A program made the position numbers and the translations under genes. The notes under the pieces are model-generated. The model searched no databases. It worked only from the letters and a program-made list of their open reading frames with translations, and was not told the DNA's origin. Shown piece after piece: positions 59,214 through 64,000 of a stretch of DNA of 64,000 bases (its first letter is position 1; each line of letters opens with the position of its first letter). The stretch spans positions 1 to 64,000 of the forward strand of contig LVLI01000346.1 of the NCBI GenBank assembly GCA_001687465.1, in the 5' to 3' direction. The DNA is from Halocafeteria seosinensis. Its lineage: Eukaryota > Sar > Bigyra > Bicosoecida.

Positions 59214-60644
59214 TTAGTGTTTGCCGGTGTTGGACAAGCTACCGTCTGTTTCTTCAGCCTTAGGAGTTTCTTCTCTGTCAGACCGTGATTCAGACGCCGA
59301 GGCGTCGTTGTCTACCTTTCGTTGCTTCGTATCAGTTTCTATCTCTTGCTCTAAAGAGGCGATCCGATGCTTTCGGGCCGTAGTCCGTTTTTGGGGGCTG
59401 GAGCTAGTTTGCTGCTCCCATTCAAGTCGCTCCTGTTCATAACGCAATTTATCTTTTTGAGCCGCCGTTTTCCACTTTTCACACTCCGCTTCAGACAAAG
59501 CCTTCCACCTTCTGGACAGTTCTTTTGTTAGTTCCCCTAGGGGCAACCCCGGCTTCTCTTCACGAATTTCCGGACGCTTTTCTTTTGAAAACCACAAAAA
59601 AGCAGACATAGGTCTCTTAGGCCCGCTTTTCTCAGTTTTTGGCTTCGGGGGGCGACCTCTTGGTTTGGTGTGTCCACGTTGTTCGCTATATTCAGAGCTC
59701 CTGCTACTGCAGCTACCGTCCTCCTGGCCACTCCTCGGTTCTTGCCTTTGTGGGAACAAGTGCATAGATTGAGCAATTCTTTGATTTTCCTGTTCCGCTA
59801 GACCTTCAAACTGAGATTTTACCCCAGGGTGTAAATTGTCCCAAGTGTGCCGAGTGGCATCTATAATCTGCTGGGGACTGAGTCGGGCATTTGCATCCCT
59901 GTAGTATGCTCCCATTTGTTGTGCCAGTATATCTATCCCGGATAGCAACCAGGGGCCTTGGGTTGGCATTCTCCACGCCCCAGAGTATTGCTGCTGAGGG
60001 CCAAGTTGTTGAGGGGGATATCCCTCGAAAGACTGGGGTGTTACAGAACGTTGCGAAGGAGGCATCGCAGTCGCTAGATTGGCGGACATCAGTTCCTGAG
60101 AGCGATGGTTGGGCCCACCATATGAAGTGGAATTCAAGCTAAACCCTAGTCTCCCTGCAGGATTACCACTTGTTGTACATGCAGCGGACGCCACGCCCGT
60201 TAGCTGGTCATTAACAAGAGGCTGGTGGCGTAATCCTGGACGTGGATGGGGGGCACCAAATGAATTGTTCGTATGTACATGCGATCCTGAGACCACACTT
60301 TCGCCGGGACGAGGTTCGAAAGAATGATGACCATCATAGTTCCAAGGAGGTCCTCGGGGAACAGCGAAGTTCAGTGCAGCAGTGGGACTAATCGGGGCAC
60401 CAGTCATGCCGGGTTGTTGCGTCAACCTACCGGGGTCGTGAGGCTGCAGTAAGTGACTTGCCTTCTGCGAATCCGCCGATGAAGGCTGATGCACCGCTTG
60501 TGGCTGTGCCCTTTCCGTGATGATTGGCTCATTATTCACGTTACTCGACGTCATTGGCCGTGCAGATGGGGATGTTTCACTCTCTGCTGTGGACTCTGCT
60601 GCCATTCTGGCCGGCGAAACGGCAGGATGTTGGTCCTTTGACAT
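59214..60644 (-). CDS. HMG-box / AT-hook chromatin protein
   Basis: Single exon, 476 residues, from the ATG at 60644. A canonical HMG box spans about residues 342-411: GPKRPMSAFLWFSKEKRPEIR, LTKELSRRWKALSEAECEKW. Just before it KPRGRPPKPK is an AT-hook. Further upstream, at about 245-300, DANARLSPQQIIDATRHTW with QFEGLAEQENQR resembles a second, degenerate HMG box that lacks the first helix. The N-terminal 230 residues are Pro/Gln/Ser/His-rich and disordered; the C-terminus is acidic. Such proteins bend DNA and act as architectural or transcription factors in the nucleus. The isolated box cannot be assigned to SSRP1, HMGB or a sequence-specific subgroup. No intron is needed, which is uncommon in this window. 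Confidence 0.88.
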   Translation of the reverse strand: MSKDQHPAVSPARMAAESTAESETSPSARPMTSSNVNNEPIITERAQPQAVHQPSSADSQKASHLLQPHDPGRLTQQPGMTGAPISPTAALNFAVPRGPPWNYDGHHSFEPRPGESVVSGSHVHTNNSFGAPHPRPGLRHQPLVNDQLTGVASAACTTSGNPAGRLGFSLNSTSYGGPNHRSQELMSANLATAMPPSQRSVTPQSFEGYPPQQLGPQQQYSGAWRMPTQGPWLLSGIDILAQQMGAYYRDANARLSPQQIIDATRHTWDNLHPGVKSQFEGLAEQENQRIAQSMHLFPQRQEPRSGQEDGSCSSRSSEYSEQRGHTKPRGRPPKPKTEKSGPKRPMSAFLWFSKEKRPEIREEKPGLPLGELTKELSRRWKALSEAECEKWKTAAQKDKLRYEQERLEWEQQTSSSPQKRTTARKHRIASLEQEIETDTKQRKVDNDASASESRSDREETPKAEETDGSLSNTGKH

Positions 60645-63600
60645 GATCCACAACTCGGTTAGCAAACGTCGTGATCGTTATAATAGCCTCCTATACCATC
60701 GGCTGAGAATCTCTCCTTACCGATATAATCCAGCCTGATTATCTGCAGTGCAAGTGCAAGCAGAAAATTGTTTCGCGTCAACAGGCCGACACGCTTACTC
60801 AAAGGAATATAGCTGTTCATGCTACTAGACAACATGCATGTATACACGAATTTAGATGATATTAGGCACTTGAAGATACTTGAACCCCCTGACACAAGCG
60901 ACATATCGGTCTTTTGGCTCCCCTCATATGCCCCTGAGTTGCGGCACCTTTTTCGGTAGAAAGTGAGGTCTTTTCTCCAGTACAGCACTACTCATACATG
61001 CTACGAGGCTTCCCTCCCCGGTTCTCATGAAGAATAAGCCTATTTCTGGTGGGATTCTATATCCCACCATCTCACATGCTGTACCGACCGCTTTTTTCTG
61101 CTGCCGGAGGGCAAATCCAGCCGGAGTTCAGGGCCAAGAACAATCGTTCGGCTCGCTGAACAATGCTACAGGCTGTACCCACAGTCTTAACCCTTGACAT
61201 ATCATGCCCACCTCCCTCATTTCACTGGGAATATAGACCGTCTTCGGGTCCCTGGGCAGTGGATATCACTTACTCGACTCCCACATAGTTCGGCGAGCCC
61301 CAAGTACGCCACACCTTGGCTGGGACTCAGGCAGAGTCAGAGGTTTCATGCGCCAGAATATAAAGACTCAGTACAGAGCGCACGGTTCTTACTTAAACTA
61401 TCAAACCCTTCTCTTTTTCAAACGACACCCTGTACGTAGGAAAACTACCGAAGAACACGGTAGAAATTCGTTAAGGGTAGTCCCTATTTCCGCCCCCACA
61501 GAAAAGTACTCCGTTACCTCCTTGGTAGAACAACTACTAGGGTAGATGGCGATCCGCAAACAAGCCGCATGAGGGTTCCACCCCAAAAATGCCAATGACC
61601 ATTTTGCTCGTGCTATGAAGTTATCCAAAAAAGTGTGCATTTGCTTACCTCTAAGGCCCCAAGCAGGATTTTCGTCCGTGGAGCTCAGCACCCACCAGTC
61701 TTCACTACGTCTTTAACCGGATTCGAAACGAGATGCAGATCACTATTGTCCCAAATTCGTTTTTGTCACACTGATAACATACAATATGCCTACTCACACC
61801 AGCAAGAGGTATTGATGTCGCAACTCTTGACGTTGCTACGTCCTTATTGATGTCGTATCCGGGAGTCTGTCCCTCAATGTTAACCGAATAAACCGTCCTT
61901 AACAGAGGTCAAGTGCCCTGGTGATATGCCTCCTATGAATATCCATGAAAGCATTCAGAGAAATAGTCTTGTTAATAACCAAACAATCTGTATAACTACT
62001 TAAGACTACACCGAGTGCCTGGCCTGCTCAAACCTAAGAAGCAGGTGGAATTACCGAAACGTTTTGTGTATGTGTGTGTGTGGAGCGTGCTGTTGGATGA
62101 TTATCTCAGTAGTTTAAACGGTTATTGTTATAGCAATAGAGGGTTCATTTCATAGTGTTCTAAACTATATCGAACAGATTCTTAAGTCTAATTCCCCAAA
62201 ACCCCGTAGTTTCCGAATAGGTTCGCAGTTATCGATACGCAGTGGTTGCTGGCGCTACATGCGCCTCTTCCTCAAGATAGAGTCACCATACATGTGCTTC
62301 CCTGGAGCATTTAATCATATGGGGGATTCAATCTATCAACACTGTACGCAATGACTGAGGCTTCTGCCAGGTACTTCGGGAGCAAACCAAAGCACCAATT
62401 CCCAGAACAATGTATTCGGACCCAATCAATCCCTTGGAACTGCATAACGTTTTCAATAATTTCAGCATTCACCCAGATATTTTGAGTGCCATAAGAGTGT
62501 TCCAGGGGCTACACAAAGCACACAGAATACTCCCTTCATTATTTGGCCCCCAATGTAACTAGCCTCCAAATAACTAATACGTCAACCGCACTGTTGAAAA
62601 TTTTCATCAGTTAAGATAGTGCATATCCGATAGACTGTGTGCTGTAGCAAGTAGAACACTGAACATTCAGGCTGAAATACTTTTTCAACTCTAAGAAATT
62701 GGCCGAGAAGCGTGGGCTCGAGGAAGAAACCCCAGGAAGTTGTAGCCGACGCTGGAAAATTTCTTGTAGGGCACTCTATCCTGGGGCGGAACAATATGAA
62801 GAATCTCGTGAGAGGGGACGCAGAGGTTACCAACTAGCTTGGTCCAAAGGGTGGTGACGACTCATGATTTAGATAGCATACCACTGAAGCCTCAGGAGTC
62901 GTATCCGGTGTCTTCTAAGACTTTCCTCTACGTGCAGACAAAATCAAACCCGTAGTTCCCCAAAAGCGAGCCGCATTTCGCCTAAGTCGGCTGAAATCTT
63001 AAAAGTTTAGTTATCAACAGTGTCAGTAGTGGACATCCAACCACACCAATCCAATCACATAGCGGTGCGCGATAGACAGCCTCTGAATTAGAAACTTTCC
63101 TTTAAGAGCATGCAATAAACCTTCCAATATTGCTTCGATACCTCATGTAGTGGTCAAAAGTATTGTGCATCATTCCCGATATTCAGCAGAACGCGCACCG
63201 AAGCGATATGGATTCGACCAGCAAGAACCAGTTACGCAGACGTACGCCGGGCTACGTGATTCAAAGTATTTACGCTGGCACATTCCCATGACCATCCAAG
63301 TCATTATTCGATCCCATAATCCAGCTTATAACCGTTCGCTTCAGCGTCATGATCAACCCTTAGGTGTTGCGACATTGGTCGATTTTGCTCCCTCAACTTG
63401 AACTTGGCGTTACACGAGCTCCGTCAGTCAGTGCTTGTTCTATTTTTCTCCAAGTGGAAAAAAGAAGTTGACAGGTTTGAAGTATGTCAGTGACTCTAAA
63501 CTACGCGCACTCTTATTTCGGAGCAACTATGTCTGAATCAGGAGTTCGAGCCGCATATCCAATTGCAACCCGCTCCTGCTGACTCTACCGAAATTTGACA

Positions 63601-64000
63601 GACGTGAAAAGACCTCGCCGAGACTTTAGCTCAAAACAGTTGACCTACAACTGTCCTTACTTATCGGCTAGCCAATTTTGAAAACTGTATTGGGGTATTG
63701 GACGGTTGAAGCGCTGGGATATGAAACAGCTAAACCGAAAGACGTGTTTCTAGCAGTGAATGGTCTGCCGCGTTCCGCAGTCAGCCTGGACAGCAGCGGC
63801 GGCAGCGGCAGGCTACGGCTATCACCCGCGAGAAGATATACGGCGACTCCCCGATGCATTCTCCCTAACGGAGCCTATAGGAAACGACGTATCCTTGGCT
63901 TCTGCGAACTATCAAGGAGACTTGCAATAGTATCACGATCATTCTTGCTAAGGAAGTGATTCGACGCCTCGGTGGAGTGCCGTGTCTTGCTACAAAGGCG
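60645..64000. other. Gene-poor terminal 3.4 kb
   Basis: No protein, RNA or repeat family recognised on either strand. Open frames are short (under 100 codons), carry no motif and do not chain by plausible splicing. Base composition looks like the other spacers. It may be a long 5' region of the HMG gene, decayed sequence or part of a gene continuing beyond the window. Confidence 0.45.

Noticed and set aside
1-64000. CRISPR arrays, insertion sequences, retroelement or viral genes
   Set aside because: I read both strands for repeat-spacer patterns, reverse transcriptase, integrase, transposase and capsid motifs and saw none.

Overview
This is a nuclear segment of a eukaryotic genome. Nearly every gene is broken by short GT-AG introns, mostly 60-85 nt, with donors such as GTACGT, GTAAGT and GTATGT and acceptors ending TGCAG. 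Genes lie close together on both strands, and several convergent pairs have stop codons 5-130 bp apart. The organism builds motile cilia and centrioles: the window encodes a sperm-tail PG-rich (SHIPPO) protein, a CEP20/FOPNL-like centriolar protein and a very large CFAP43/CFAP44-type WD-repeat protein. A GH3 enzyme resembling plant beta-xylosidases, a Golgi-type GT61 glycosyltransferase and a sulfotransferase indicate extracellular or secreted glycans. A flagellated protist, alga or zoosporic lineage fits; the sequence alone does not let me name it.

Layout. 0-8.4 kb: sulfotransferase (-), SHIPPO protein (+), long LRR protein (-). 8.9-20.4 kb: NAA25 of the NatB acetyltransferase (+), CEP20-like (-), GH3 glycosidase (+), PPR-like organellar protein (+), an unidentified small gene (-). 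20.9-23.2 kb: UFD1, the Cdc48/p97 cofactor (+). 24.0-32.1 kb: a tandem array of four five-exon paralogues encoding an unrecognised four-membrane-span protein family, with an intronless four-span gene inserted among them. 32.6-36.9 kb: a 1377-residue membrane alpha/beta-hydrolase (+). 36.9-42.3 kb: free-methionine-sulfoxide reductase (-), protein phosphatase-1 inhibitor 11 (+), Tudor-SN (-). 42.6-46.6 kb: a tandem pair of trihelix/SANT-like paralogues (+). 46.6-54.0 kb: CFAP43/44-like (-). 54.5-60.6 kb: GT61 transferase (-), PPIL3 cyclophilin (+), HMG-box/AT-hook protein (-). 60.7-64 kb: gene-poor.

Exon coordinates below are my own manual splice models. I chose them so that reading frame, intron phase and protein-family similarity agree. 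They are predictions without transcript support. Where the family gives a strong alignment (GH3, UFD1, SND1, NAA25, PPIL3, PPP1R11, fRMsr, GT61) they are firm. In the small gene at 19.9-20.4 kb the splice is a guess.

The best candidates for undescribed biology are the 4-span tandem array (24.0-32.1 kb), where paralogues share intron phases and a constant 49-nt third exon, and the trihelix-like pair (42.6-46.6 kb), where paralogues share 57-nt and 46-nt internal exons and a conserved LIFEE-x-PFS motif in an otherwise diverged middle.
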